A stretch of DNA of 64,000 nt from Elgaria multicarinata webbii (GCF_023053635.1 NC_086185.1:11778501-11842500), one strand, 5' to 3'. Positions 11,245 to 23,275 are shown, numbered from the stretch's first letter. Notes: generated from the letters alone by a model not told the origin. Numbers and translations: made by a program.

Positions 11245-11337
11245 GCATCCTCTAGATGTGTTGGACTTCAGCTCCCATAAGCCCCAGCCAGCAGGATCCA
11301 ACACATCTGGCTTGCCCCATGTTGGGGAAGGATGCTC
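11245..11337. mobile_element. Fold-back element, family E (ends resemble CTACAACTCCCAT)
   Basis: Inverted arms built on CCTCTAGATGTGTTGGAC and its complement surround a short CAGCTCCCATAAGCCCCAGCC centre. Family members with the same plan occur at about 15437-15545, 19255-19380, 23276-23385, 26793-26880, 32430-32565, 35955-36510 (interrupted), 39988-40080, 52555-52685 and 52862-52960. This is the first clear transposon right of POU3F4. Confidence 0.6.
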
Positions 11338-11429
11338 TAGAGTTAGGTTCCATGAAGGAGCTTCAGAATGTGTTGGATAATAAGAGCTCTGTTACACAAA
11401 GTGTAGAGTATATTATAGAATATACACAG

Positions 11430-11580
11430 GGTCTCCCAGATTCAAAGATCTTGAGCCAAAGGTGAGCAGAAAGACTTTTTGCTTGAGGATCTTGACAATC
11501 ACTGCCAGCCAGAATTGACAATACTGGCCTAGACAGAGAGATCATTTGACCTAAAATAAGGCAGGCTCCTATGGGCTGCA
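11430..11580 (+). mobile_element. tRNA-derived SINE, 3' part
   Basis: The stretch with CACTGCCAGCCAGAATTGAC, CAATACTGGCCTAGA and ATAAGGCAGGCTCCTATG matches the 3' half of a widespread squamate SINE whose head is a tRNA-like sequence. The head is missing here. A reverse-strand relative lies at 41015-41497. Confidence 0.55.
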
Positions 11581-11751
11581 ATTCTGCAAGTAATTTGCCA
11601 TACATGTTTCATGCCAGAATAAAGACTAGGCAGAGCTGCCTTCTGGGGGCCCAATTCCCAACTCACAAGCCATCATTTTCTCATTCATACACTCCCATTT
11701 CCATCCATTTTATTCTGTCCTGCCATGGCTAAGCACCCATAGGCCCTGTTC

Positions 11752-11937
11752 AGACAAGATGCTAAACCATGGTGGTTAAGAGTTTTGAGCTAACCATGAT
11801 GGCTTAGCTTGTCATGTGAATGGCATTTTTCCTAACCATGGTGGCCACACAGCTATGGTTTAACCATGCTCACCACTCACTTGCTGCAAAAGGGTTAGCA
11901 CCCCTAGCCATGTCTTAACATGTTGTCTGAACAGGCC
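11752..11937. mobile_element. Fold-back DNA element, family B, PIF/Harbinger-like MITE
   Basis: Ends are GGCCCTGTTCAGACA and its complement TGTCTGAACAGGCC. The inside repeats AACCATGG/CCATGGTT-type motifs in both orientations, so the whole unit folds back. Flanking CATA is present on both sides (11748-11751 and 11938-11941). The short duplication and GGCC end suggest a Harbinger-like source. Second copy at 13578-13790, and a rearranged relative at about 43425-43640. No transposase is encoded. Confidence 0.6.
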
Positions 11938-12711
11938 CATAGGGTTGTAGTCCAGGATGTAGTACATTGTCTAATTCTGGAGCTTTTGTTCTGATATCCC
12001 ATATTACAGTATCCCCCAAAGGAACTTAACCCTAAGGCAGATATGCCCAAAGTGTGATCCACCCTGTTGTACACAGCTTGGCCGTGGAGTCAGGTTTACA
12101 GCCTCAGATGAGTAGCAAAAACAGGTTCATTAAGTGCCTCGTGGGCCACCATTCATGGCTGATTGGCTGCATTTCTCTTGGACAGTCACAGGTTGTGCAG
12201 GCATGATGTAATGTATACAAAATGGTGTGGATGGAGATGGTAATGTAGCTGGAGTATAGGGTTATATACCAGAAAGTAATAGTGGTTTTGTTGATGATTA
12301 TCCTGCCTTTACAGTCCATGGTTAGTCAGGAAGTATTATAATCTCTTCCATGTTGTTTCTCAAGCGTTCTCATTCAATTTGATAGAAAGGAAGTTGCTTT
12401 CAAAAAGAAATTCAAATGAGAAGAGAATTTCAGGGAAATTCTCATGGCTTTGGTGTTCTTGTGCTTACCTCACTGATGAGGTGGCCAAGGAGAGAGTGTC
12501 ATGTCTCATTGTACACTCATCTCACCAGCAGCCTGTAGCCTCCTCGGCTTCCCACACTTCAACTAAAGCCCAGGGGAAGACATCATGAGGTAATTACTCC
12601 CATGGTTTTTTTTTCCAGACTGGGAAACGCAGGCCGCCTGGGAGGCCGCAGAGCCATGGGGAGATGTATAACAGAAAGAACACACCGGCACTTCACTCTT
12701 GGGCCTTAGCT

Positions 12712-13191
12712 AGACCAGTGTTTATCTCGGGGCGAACCCCAGGATCATCCCTGTGCATCTAGATGACGCGCGGGGGATCCCAGGATCAGGCAGGGATCAA
12801 CCCTCCTTGGCTCCGTGCTACAGTCCCACACTTTGGGCCTGCTTTTTCCATGGTCCCGGGCTGAGCCTGGGACCACGGAAGGTGTGGCCCGTTGCTGCGA
12901 CTTGAGCCGGCTCTGTGTAATTACTCGCGTGGAGCCAGGAGCGTTGCACCCATTGGGGTTAGGATGGTGGGAGTGGGGAAAGTAATTTTTAAAAAACACA
13001 CCACCTTACCTTTCTGCTGGAGCGCTTGTGCGCAGCCGGCCCTTTAAAAAAAATTTAAAATGGCGGGCGCAACACCTCTCTTCTTGAGGTCGTCGTGCCT
13101 TACATGTAAACGAGGGCGAGATCTCGCGTTATTCACAATGCAAGGTCTCCCCTCCTCTCCCCCGCAACAAAAGGTATGTCTAGCTAAGGCC
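12712..13191. mobile_element. Long fold-back element, family A (TAGCTAGACC ends)
   Basis: Terminal repeats GGCCTTAGCTAGACC and GTCTAGCTAAGGCC bound about 480 bases, with TTG directly outside both ends, a possible 3-bp target duplication. Internal sequence is CpG-rich, includes AAAATGGCGGGCGC, and has no transposase. Short forms of about 140 bases with the same ends lie at 17101-17236, 18187-18328 and 19091-19230. A second long form is at 21971-22566. Confidence 0.6.
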
Positions 13192-13577
13192 TTGGTCATG
13201 GCTAAATTTTCTCTAGGACTGCAAAATAGTGACCAGGCTGCCAACACATTTTCTGCTGTGGCAACACACACACGATAAACAAAAGCACTGTGGGAAAAAG
13301 AATGGCGAACTCTGACCTCCAAGAAACGGTTCGAGAGATTCTTTGTCCTATGGAGAATTTCAGGGAAGCGGTCCCCCAATTTCTCTGTCCACAAATAGGG
13401 TGGATAATTTCAAGAGGCCATTTGGACACAGGTCTATATTATATTAAATGTGTTGGGGAAGAAAATTCGTGTTATAAATTTTTCTGCATTTGTAACATTT
13501 TTTTTATTTTTTTGGCATTTGATAAAGAAACACCCCCACAAATATTATCTGTGAGATCTATTTATTCTTATGTCTAT

Positions 13578-13790
13578 GGCTCTGTTCAGGCAACACACTA
13601 AACCATGATGGTTAAGCATATTGAGTTAAACATTATGGCTTAGCATGTCATGTGACCCATGACTTAGTGCGTCGTGCGAACCATTCCAAACCATGGTGTC
13701 TACATAACCGCGGTTTAAACATGCTCAATAACATTTGCTGCGAAAAGGTAAGTGGCCTAACCATGGCTTAGCGTGTTGTCTGAACAGGCC
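13578..13790. mobile_element. Fold-back DNA element, family B, second copy
   Basis: Same ends as 11752-11937 (GGCTCTGTTCAGGCA and TGTTGTCTGAACAGGCC) and the same internal AACCATGG motifs. Clearly diverged from the first copy, so the two insertions are not recent. Confidence 0.6.
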
Positions 13791-13799
13791 TTTTGTGGA

Positions 13800-14403
13800 A
13801 GTAAGCTGGTTGTATTTTGTTGTTGCTGTTTTTGTCAAGAAGCTGTCCAATCATTATTCCACAGTGAGGAAGGTCCAATTTTATACCTCCTTCCCTTCAG
13901 AGTGCTTTTCAGTTAAGCAGGGCTTGTAGACATTGTTGCACTTGAAAGGAAAGTTTATATTGCAGGATCGGTGTGTATGTGTACACATACCCACACATAT
14001 CCACACGCTACCCACACGATGGCAGAAAGGAAATCAGTTTCAAAACTCACATTATTCTTTCATCTTTTTTTTTTAAAAAAAATACAAAGCTAAATTGCAC
14101 AAAAAGCTATAGGTGTAATTAAAATATTGTAACTGAACACACTCTAGGGAGAATTAAAACCATCTAGATGGTGTCGTTTCAGGGCGCTTGTTTTATATCA
14201 GTTATTTTACTATGAAGTATCTATATGAAGGATCAGAATGTTTCTTATGTTATGGAAAGCCTTAGCTATTTGTAAATAGATCTCTTTTTAGGGTAAGTGT
14301 AATGTTCTGTTATTGTGCAACTGGAAGGTTTTCTTTTGTGTCCTTCCCCCCCCCCCCGCCCCCCCAAAAAATTATTGTATTTAACTCAGCTGCTGAAAGA
14401 CAG

Positions 14404-14459
<56 letters not shown>

Positions 14460-14991
14460 TAAAAGGCAGATATAAACAGGGCAGGTTTGAAACATCTTTT
14501 TAGAGGAAGACAGCTACAAGTAAATCTGTTTTAAATGCATTTAAAGAAGCAAAAGTTCTTCTGTGCCACACATTTTAAAGTCCAGTACATTTTTGACCGA
14601 AGGAAACTCTTTTCTGCCACCTAATGTTAAGTACAAATCACTGTCAGTTTCCTCAGGCCAGTTTGCAGAAAGAAGCTCATGACACATCAAGCAATAATTT
14701 GTGTGCATGAATGAGAAATTGCAGATTCATCAGCAGAGTTACTATTCTGTTCATCCTGAGGTGAATTTGGGATACTCCCCTGTCTGTCCCTCAAATGGAC
14801 ACCGCCCATACATTCCTCTGAGAATAATCCAGAGTTGAGGAGTCATATCGGTGAAATTTCACAGAGATGTAAACGCTTATGTGAATCATGCTTTTATTCA
14901 ATATATATGTACTACATGAAATACGTTGCATTATCTATAGATGTAGCATCTATCAAATGAACATTGTAGACATACAGAGGGATGTTTGTGT

Positions 14992-15038
<47 letters not shown>

Positions 15039-15430
15039 GGCTGCAAATTTTTCCTTATTTATGCTGGCTGAGGAATGCTGGGTATTGTAGGGCTTTTTTT
15101 GGTATAAATATGCATAGGATTTGTCAGTTAGATTAATGAATTAAAATAATGAAATTGGCTACAAAGGTGCCCCATAATAATCAGGGAGCAGATTTTTTAA
15201 AAAAGGTTTGGACCCAAAATTAGTCACATTTAATGTAGACCCACTAAAACCATGCACACAGACAGCAGGCATGCCTCTTCTAAAATGACGCATGCCATTG
15301 CTTAGTAGTAGAATACATTTTTTGTATGCAGATGGTTCAAATCTCAGGTCCAAATCCTTGTCATCTCCAGATAAGGTTGTAAAAGATTCCAGATGAAAAT
15401 CCTGGTGAGCTATTCCAAGCCAGTGAAGCC
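13800..15430. other. Non-coding, microsatellite-rich stretch
   Basis: No gene or clear transposon. It includes a C run (about 14347-14366), TA/CA runs (about 14404-14458) and a (TG)n run (about 14997-15035). The remaining sequence is ordinary AT-rich intergenic DNA. Confidence 0.5.
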
Positions 15431-15436
15431 AAGCTT

Positions 15437-15545
15437 TCCCTAACCCGGGGCCCTCCAGATGTGTTGGATTACAACTCCTATGATCCACAATGGCTGGGGA
15501 TAATGTGTGTTATAGTCCAACATGACTGGTATCCGGCTTGAGGAA
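15437..15545. mobile_element. Fold-back element, family E
   Basis: CCCTCCAGATGTGTTGGATT, ACAACTCCTATGATCC and the opposing TTATAGTCCAACATGACTGG form the two arms of the family described at 11245. Confidence 0.6.
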
Positions 15546-15593
15546 GACTTGCATAGGCAATAGCAAATGAGGTGGACCAGTGGTCATGGCATG

Positions 15594-15692
15594 TAGGGTG
15601 GATTCCTGCATTGAGCAGGGGGTTGGACTTGATGGCCTTTTAGGCCCCTTCCAATTCTACTATTCTATGATTCTATGACTCTATGATTCTAA
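15594..15692 (+). mobile_element. CR1 LINE, short 3' end
   Basis: The segment GTGGATTCCTGCATTGAGCA, GGGGGTTGGACTTGATGGCC and a terminal array of ATTCTATG-like units is the 3' end of CR1. Only about 100 bases remain, a typical 5' truncation. Confidence 0.85.
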
Positions 15693-16089
15693 AGCTTCTT
15701 CTTACCACACATATGTGCATCATATAAAAGCAAAGCAAATGCACTTTTTGCTGCGGAAATATGGTTTTATAATCCACACTGAAATGTAATCAATAGATCA
15801 ACCAATGAGCTAAAACTCATATGATGAATCAATACAAGTCCCTTTAATCAGGTTGCAGCCCTCATATGTGGATAATCAGGGTTGAATTTGGAGGAGGGGG
15901 CACTTCTGGGATTAGTCAGAAAGCAAGCTTCAGGACATGCAAACGTTGGGCAGTGTCCAAATCTATATTAGCACTAAAGTACGTTACACTGCACTACTAT
16001 TAGCAGCCTCTAGCACAATGTCCAGAAAACCCATCATGCCTGTTAATGCTATTGGAGTTGAGATACAGGTCGCTGACACTACCCCAACA

Positions 16090-16175
16090 TGGGGTGGATT
16101 CCTGCATTGAACAGGGGGTTGGACTCGATGGCCTTATAGGACCCTGCCAACTCTACTATTCTAAGATTCTATGAT
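16090..16175 (+). mobile_element. CR1 LINE, short 3' end
   Basis: A second plus-strand CR1 tail (GTGGATTCCTGCATTGAACA to TTCTATGATA), about 85 bases long, some 400 bases from the first. Confidence 0.8.
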
Positions 16176-16894
16176 AAAGTATATTAGTGCTAGTGTCGAA
16201 TTCCATACTGTCCCATAAATGGACCTGTCCTGGAAAACTTCACCTCTCCAACTCCAACCCTGAAGAGGCAACATCCCATCTGCACTCTCAGGATTTTGTC
16301 CCATAAATGGCTTGGATTGCACTGACAGTTTGGTGTAAAAATGTCCAGTTTTTAGACTTTTCAAAAAATGTCTTCGGCTATGCTTGTTCCAAATGTTAGC
16401 TTTCTGCGTTGCTTAGAAAGACGCTAATAATTTGGGTGTACTCTGAGATCCCTATTTTGATAGAGCGTAACACCAACATCCTGTTTTCAGATTTCTCACA
16501 ATCTGCATTTTGGGGGAGTAGAGCACATCAGGAAATACCCAAATGGTTTTGATACTCTCATCATATCAATAACTAAGGTCTGCGCATCCATCCACCATCC
16601 AGATCTTTTTTAATTGCATTTTTCACTGACTTCCAAGGACGGAAGGGATGCAGCAGTCAATTTCTGGTCCATGGCAATTTCACACGTGTTCAGTCACAAA
16701 TCTGTTCTGTCTAATTTGCGCATCAGCACATGATCTAACCACCCCGCCAAAAAAGAACCACATAATAAGTTTGCATGTATATCTGTGTGTAATTTCCCCT
16801 AATAAACATACTTTCGTACACAATTTGAGCTGAGAACTGCATTGCAAAATTTGGAAAAGTATGTGATCCAAAGGATAAGTCTCTTAATTTTTGT

Positions 16895-16967
16895 GAACTG
16901 CCCAGAGAGCTCCAGCTATTGGGTGGTATAAAAATGTAATCAATCAATCAATCAATCAATCAATCAC
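16895..16967 (+). mobile_element. L2-like LINE tail with (CAAT)n
   Basis: TGTGAACTGCCCAGAGAGCT, TATTGGGTGGTATAAAAATG and about eight CAAT units form a short 3' tail of the L2-like family seen fully at 37330-37966. Confidence 0.7.
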
Positions 16968-17100
16968 CAATGACATATTATTAATCCAAGAAGTGTGAGT
17001 CATGTTGGTTCACAACCCTTGTCCAATAAGGCAGGGTCACAAACTTACCCCAAATGCATTTTACATTGCAGGATTTACACAGAAGTAGACCTACAACAGA

Positions 17101-17236
17101 GGCCATTTCTACACCTGCCTTTTCCCCCAGCATCATCCCTGGATCGTTCCTGTGCATCCAAATGACATACAGGGGATCCCGGGAGCAGGCAGGGATGATC
17201 TCTCCATTTTCCTGGGAAAACCTTTAGGTGTAGAAA
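17101..17236. mobile_element. Fold-back element, family A, short form
   Basis: GGCCATTTCTACACC and GGTGTAGAAAG ends surround CATCCCTGGATCGTTCCTGT and a GGGATCCCGGGAGCAGGCAG core shared with 19091-19230. Confidence 0.55.
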
Positions 17237-18186
17237 GTCTTTGCATGATATTGCTATATCATGCTGCCTACATTAAGTCCCCAAATTTCCGCCTTTTAGT
17301 ACTTACTGTTTTCTTTTTTGGGAACAAAAACATGCCTGGGGCATAAAATATCCCAAGAATGTACTGATTTTGCCATTGAGGTGTCCTTATGGACCAAACA
17401 CAAGCAACGTACTGGCCCATAAGAATGTCCCATAAGTTTTTCCAAGGAAAGTTTGTCTAGCAAAGCAGGCTTAGATACTGTGCATGTCAGTAGGTTGGAA
17501 GGCCTTGAAATTTCGCTGGGACGTCAGTTGTTTTTTTAAAAAATAAAGTTTTGCCTAAAGCTTTATCTTGATGCTTTCCTAGCATTTCTAATCTTTTGAG
17601 TTTCTTATGACATCACACAGGCAGATTTGATATGGTGAGGCACTTTGCCACCCCAGGATATATTGGAAAATGGCTAGGGTGTCTGTGTATATATGTTTAG
17701 GTTGTTGGATGAGGGTCAAAATGCAGACCAAAAAATTCTTCTCCATCCTATTTCTTATTGAAGAAGGGTGTCCTGTTTGTTTCTGGGTTATGAAGCTTGC
17801 TTTTTGCATACAAAGATGGTGGCTAGTGGAATTGTTCCCCCTTTCAAATCTAGCCCTGATTAGATGTATATGTACATCATATGTCTAAAATCGAGTACCA
17901 ATGATGTTAGGAGCATTACCAATCACTGCTTCACGCCAGCCTCCATTAATGTCAATGGTCCTTGCTTAGAAAACCTACCCAGGCTCCATTCAGATGAACA
18001 TTGGTTGTGTAGAAGATGGTTTTCATTCAGCACTAAAAGTCATTAAAATGGCAAAGCCACAATCTGAAATGCAGGGACATAGACGTAAAATCCAGTGAAA
18101 TCTCAGAATGGAGGAGAAATGTGTTTGGTTCATATTTTAACGCAAACCTACGCTATTCGGCAGTTTTGAACCAATATGGAAACTAG

Positions 18187-18328
18187 GGGCATAGCTAGAC
18201 CTAAGGTTTATCCCTGGATCATCCAGGGGTCAAACCTGTTCATCTAGGTGACACACAGGGGATCCAGTGCTCAGGCAGGGGCGAACCCTGGATGATCCCA
18301 GGATAAACCGTAGGTCTAGCTGTGGCCC
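18187..18328. mobile_element. Fold-back element, family A, short form
   Basis: Ends GGGCATAGCTAGACCTAAGG and TAGGTCTAGCTGTGGCCC flank an inverted TTTATCC/GGATAAA pair and a GGGGATCC core. A well-preserved hairpin of about 142 bases. Confidence 0.65.
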
Positions 18329-18539
18329 AAAACTCAGTTATTCTCCCAAATTCGTATTTCTCTGAATTTTGCAATGGAGTCATCAGCGCAAACATGCATG
18401 CAAAAAAAATGTGCATGTTGGCAAAAATAAAATTAAAAATGTGTTATGTTAACAAAGCTGATGGTTTCATCCATCCCTAGTGAAACCAATGGGACTTAAT
18501 ACTAAGAAGTATGAAGTCGAATGGCTAAATGTAATCTAG

Positions 18540-18710
18540 AGACTCGGCATGGTGTGCTGAGTAGAATGTTGGATAGGGAAGACGTGGGTTCAAATTCTCA
18601 CTCAACAGCAACAATAATTGGGTGTTAATAACTGGTTGCCCTTCGCCAGGGCAGGAACTACACTACTGCTTTAAAATGGTTTATAACAGTTGTGGCAACT
18701 GTTGGGGCCC
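18540..18710 (+). mobile_element. tRNA-derived SINE head, then half a family C fold-back element
   Basis: GGCATGGTGTGCTGAGTAGA, ATGTTGGATAGGGAAGACGT and GGGTTCAAATTC resemble the tRNA-like head of the SINE at 31341. From about 18650, ACTACACTACTGCTTTAAAA matches one arm of family C (see 59149). Both are fragments. Confidence 0.4.
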
Positions 18711-18933
18711 AGGACACATCCCATAGACAGTTTTCAAAATGTTTTTGAAGTGTCATATCTTGCTTGGTTTCCGTGTGGCTTTGCTGCTCAGTTGCAGGAT
18801 TTGCTTTTAGAACCGTTGATCTACATTAACTCAGATGTAAATTTATTCTTGTCCTTGCAAGCTATCCCATTAGGTGGCTCATGCAGTTGAGCCAATAAAT
18901 GGCTGTCCCCCTCAAGCTACCATTTTTCATCTG

Positions 18934-18936
<3 letters not shown>

Positions 18937-18972
<36 letters not shown>
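18937..18972. repeat. (CA)n microsatellite
   Basis: About 17 CA units. Similar CA/TG runs occur at about 19818-19846 and 19938-19958. Confidence 0.9.
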
Positions 18973-18974
<2 letters not shown>

Positions 18975-19090
18975 TGCCCCTATTTTGCACTTGGCTCCAA
19001 TTGGTGGACCTGGGAGTTCTGCTATACAAACAACCCCCAAAGTAGACTCTGCAAGCCTAAACTTCACTCTCCCATCGGAGACAATCCATG

Positions 19091-19230
19091 GCCATGGCTA
19101 GACCAGGCCTATATCCCGGGATTGTCCCGGGACCATCCCTGTACATCCAAATGACACACAGGGGATACCGGGAGCAGGCAGGGACGACCCCTCCATTTGC
19201 CTGGGATAATCCTTAGGTCTAGCTAAGGCC
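19091..19230. mobile_element. Fold-back element, family A, short form
   Basis: Ends GCCATGGCTAGACC and GGTCTAGCTAAGGCC form nearly complementary arms around a GGGATACCGGGAGCAGGCAG core. CAT lies next to both ends, which fits a 3-bp duplication. Confidence 0.65.
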
Positions 19231-19254
19231 CATGCTATTATCTCAATCAGACTT

Positions 19255-19380
19255 CCTCAACGTTGCACCTTTCAGACATTTTGGAGTACAATTCCCAGGA
19301 TTCCTGACCGTTGCATATGCTAGCTGAGGCTGATGGGATCTGAAGTCCTAAACAGCTGGAAGGCACCAGGTTTGGAGAGG
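19255..19380. mobile_element. Fold-back element, family E
   Basis: Arms GGAGTACAATTCCCAGGATT and GATCTGAAGTCCTAAACAGC with a GACCGTTGCATATGCTAGCT centre follow the family E plan. Confidence 0.6.
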
Positions 19381-19615
19381 GCTGATCTAAATCATGATCG
19401 GACTACAGATTAAGAATGATGCTCATGAAAGGGAATTGGGGGAGCAGAGATATCCTTTGCAGCTTCCTTGCTACTTTCCCATTCCACATACTTGTGAGCA
19501 GAGGACCATTTCCCTGCCAGGGTTCACCTGCATTTGGAATAATATGTGCATTTGGCATTCACATTAGACATGATCTGGGTGTGTTTTGTATTGGTGTGTG
19601 TGCACATGTGCACAG

Positions 19616-19802
19616 TGGAGGCTGATAACTCCAGTGTCAGTGGGGTGATGAATCCACTCCAGATTTCACTCAGAACCAGTCATAAATCTAAAGGAGCCAT
19701 CTAAAATATGGAGCATCTTGGATACCTCCTTTAGAGTCCTGACTGGTTTTGATTGATTCTGACTGCAACCCGGATCAGATTCACTGCCCCACTGACATTG
19801 GG
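19616..19802. mobile_element. hAT-type MITE, family D
   Basis: CAGTGGAGGCTGATAACTCC on the left and CCACTGACATTGGGGCAACC on the right are the inverted ends of the family defined by target duplications at 36056 and 36304. The right end runs into a CA microsatellite, so the target duplication cannot be read. Confidence 0.6.
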
Positions 19803-20809
19803 GCAACCAGCCTTTACTACACACACACACACACACACACACACACTGGAGTATACAAAGAACCACATGAGCAAGCTGGAGTGAGTTACATGCCCAGTGG
19901 AATTGCAATTTCATGGGAACTAGAAAACTACGCATACACATACACACACACACACACAATTATATATAGCCGAAACTGACTTGATGTTATTCATGCAATT
20001 GGTAATTGTGTAACTTTTTAATTGAAAATGAACAGCAGCCATAGGGAGCCTCAATTGTGGGGTGGAAAGCCTTAACCACTTCCCTTGCTGCGGTCTGGAT
20101 CCAGATTCTCTTCCTCTCATCCCATGGCTTGTCATTTGTCACCAATAGGATAAATGTCTATCTTCCTTTCCCTGTGCCATAAACATCTAGCTTGCAGATA
20201 TTAGGATAGTACATATGCTCAAAACAAAACAAAATAAAATAAAACAAAAGCAAAAAAAAAATTTTTTTAACAAAAATCCTCTTGAGGAATTTGTGAAGTG
20301 GGGAAATGCCTCTGTTAATACGTGCGTGTGTGTGTGTGTACTCACATAGTAAAGTGCATTTGTTTACCTTTTTCTCTCTTTCTCCTTCATGGCTGCCTAT
20401 CCAGATAGCAAAAAATGGGGAATGTGTTTGAGTTGCAGCTATTCTGTGAGCGATATGCGAGATTCGTTGTGAAATTTGATGTTCAGATGAGTAGTTGGTT
20501 GGTTGGTTTCTAAATAAAAAAGTTACGGCACGTTTACTAATACACTTTGCTGCAGGAGCTCTTCCCGGACAGGTTGTTGCAAAGTAAATGAATACAATGC
20601 ACAGCAAGCAGAGAAAGGAGATTTCAAAAATATGGTTCCGTGGCAACAAAGAGCAAGGCATTTTTCATGAGAAATGGTATCTTAAAAATAAATGAGGGTG
20701 TCCCTAGCGTTATCAGCAAAACACTGGAGGGGCAGAGAGGGGTTTACTTAGCAGAATTGTTAGATTTAGGTGCACCAAAGCGAGAAATTGTAACCCTATC
20801 ATCTAAGAA

Positions 20810-20816
20810 GGCACAT

Positions 20817-20848
<32 letters not shown>

Positions 20849-21500
20849 AATATGTATATGCCACCTTTCGTTATCAAATCACAAGGCAGGGTACAAAATG
20901 CATTGTGAACAATTAAAATAAAAGGCAAAGATTTTTTAAAAAAAACTGTTAGAAAGAAAATCTACCAAGCTAGGTATTCAACCCAGCAAATGCTTAGGTA
21001 TTCAGATAGGTTTTCAATAGGCACCCAATCACCATCAAGGATGACAGCTGTCACACTGCAGAAGGAAGAGAATTCGAAGGGCAGGGTGTGGAGATGTTGG
21101 AGGAATCCATTTTGGGGGGGGAGCTCTGCCCACCCCCAGGCTTTGGTCAGTTTTCCACTTGGAAAACTTGGTCTGCAGAGAGACAGGGAGTTTGTGTGTG
21201 TGTTTTCTGCAATTTGCACAGATCCCTATTTGTGCAAATTGCAGCTTGCCATCAAAACTACACAAAAAACATGTGGAGTTCAGGGAAAAAGCTGTGGCTT
21301 GGCCTGCAAATGCTGTGTGTGCTGCAGTGCAGCAGAACGCTATCGACCAAAAGCGAGGCAGATTTCCCAGTGATGGACATCTGCAGCGGGGGGCCACAAC
21401 AAGAAAGGCCCTCCCAGTGGTTGTTGTCAGATGTACAGTATCTGTGCAGGTGACAACCAGGAAGTCCTGATCTGTAGATCTCAGTGAACAGGCAGGGTTG
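20810..21500 (-). mobile_element. L2-like LINE 3' part, probably interrupted
   Basis: A reverse-strand tail ((ATTT)n at about 20816-20846 and TATGCCACCTTTCG) is followed by diverged 3'-UTR-like sequence. After about 21385, GGGGGCCACAACAAGAAAGG and CAGTGGTTGTTGTCAGATG resemble the upstream part of the same LINE type. About 300 bases between 21087 and 21385 do not fit and may be an insertion. They contain a perfect 14-bp inverted repeat (21207-21220/21231-21244). Confidence 0.4.
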
Positions 21501-21970
21501 AGACACGGGAGATTTGGGTCACCTGCTGAAGTAGCTCCAGGTACATTTGGAAGAGATGCCTGGATAGATTTGATCAGGGCTGAATTCCATTTCAGAGACG
21601 TTCTCGGGTCTGAATTCCAGTGATGGGTGTGGCTGAAGGGGGGCGGGAATAAAGGAGATGTGTGGCCAAAGTAGCAAAAGTAGCAGTGTATTGTAGCTTG
21701 AAGTTCTTACTGCCAGTAACTAAGCTGTAGGAGAGGAATTTCAGCCTTTTAGGATGGAGTGCGTGTGGAATGCACAAAAGCCGGGATTCCACCAAATCGT
21801 TGATGGGTGGAGGAAAACGGGAGGGGCTGTGAAAAGGAGGTGTGGCCTTTTGAGGAATCCAGGAGGGCTGGAATGGGACCTTGGGAGGAACGGCCTCCAG
21901 GCCTTGAGGTTCTGCTGCCCTAGATGAGATTTCTATGCACTAGCAGCAGAAAAGCACAGCGGTTGTCTTA

Positions 21971-22192
21971 GGGCATGTCTACATGATTCATTTATGCCGG
22001 GGTCATGTCTAGGTCACCCCTGTGCATCCAAATGTCGCACGGGGGATCCCGGGGTCAACCGGGAATGACCACAGACTTTCCCCGGGATAATTGAAGCCTG
22101 GATTTCCTGGTTTAGAATGTAAGCCTATGCGGCAGGATCTCGCTATTTACTGTTTTACTATGTACAGCACCATGTACATTGATGGTGCTATA

Positions 22193-22223
<31 letters not shown>

Positions 22224-22566
22224 CCCTGAGGACTGTGGCTCGTGTGGCACAGCCTCCCAGATCTTCAAATGGGCACAGAGCTGAGTGGGGTGGCTCCGTG
22301 CCCATGGGGGTAGGGTGACAGCAATTTCACCATCCCTGGGATGGGGTGGGGGGTTGTATGCAGAGTTTGGCAGGGGGGGTGTTAACTTACTTTTTCGCCA
22401 TGTGCACGCAGCTCCTCTATAAAAAAAAAATGGCACCCTCAATGTCCCTCTTCCCTTCCGGGATGTCGCATGGCTGTGCAGACGCTGGGGGAGGATCGTG
22501 GATGCAGGTAAGTCCGTGATCCTCCCCCCTCCCTCCTGCTGCACCCTTAGGTGTAGACATGTGCTT
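21971..22566. mobile_element. Long fold-back element, family A, with a nested LINE tail
   Basis: GGGCATGTCTACATGATTCA and TTAGGTGTAGACATGTGC are the ends. The core repeats the layout of 12712-13191 (an A-rich run followed by ATGGCACCCTC). At about 22113-22222 a separate tail, TGTACAGCACCATGTACATT then GGTGCTATATAAATAAATAA and AAT units, interrupts it. This is a nested short retroelement insertion. Confidence 0.5.
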
Positions 22567-22894
22567 AGACCAGGAGTGGGCAACTGTGGACACACCTACA
22601 GCCCCTGTCCATTTTTGGTTTTGTTTGCAGTATCCGCCAGGCCCAAATCATTGCTGCACCACTGAATTTCGGTGCCTGTGAGGGGGAAAACAAAAGACGC
22701 ATTTCCCCTCGGAAACAAGGCATGCATAGAACATTTCTTGTTTTAATGCAAAAGTGTGTTTCCCTGGAGCTTCAGGGAGCACAACGTTGCATTCAAGCAA
22801 GGTGCTTGCTTCCTGCATAACTTGTTGGAAAGAAAATGCAGCTTTTTTCCCCTCACTGCCAAATTGAAACAGACAGGGCTCTTCTCATGTTATA

Positions 22895-23118
22895 TATGTT
22901 TCTATTTATTGCATCCATATCCTGCCTTTTCCCCTCTTCAAGGAACCTCCTCCTCTCCATTTTATCCTCACAACAACAACCCTGTGAGGTAGGTTAGGCT
23001 GAGAGTCAGTGACTGGCCCAAAGTCATCCAGTAAGTTTCATGGCCAAGTGGGGACTAGAACCCAGTTCTCCTGAGTCCCAGTCCAATGCTCTAACCACTA
23101 TGCTACCCTGGCTCTTAG
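22895..23118 (-). mobile_element. tRNA-derived SINE (Sauria-like), nearly complete
   Basis: On the minus strand the tRNA-like head (AGAGCCAGGGTAGCATAGTG, then box-B-like GGGTTCTAGTCC) is followed by a body containing CTCACAGGGTTGTTGTGAGG and a tail with GGAGAGGAGGAGG. The same family occurs at 31341 (+) and 37966 (-). Confidence 0.75.
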
Positions 23119-23275
23119 GGCTAGTTGCCTAGGATTAATTGCCTGTTACTGTAGTCGTTGACTTGCCCAAGACCACTCAGTGGTACTTTGAGGCTCCTCT
23201 TCCACACCCAAACTTACTTCGATGCCCACGTTCCATCTACTGCACTCTATAGATTCCACGGACCTTATAGATAAG

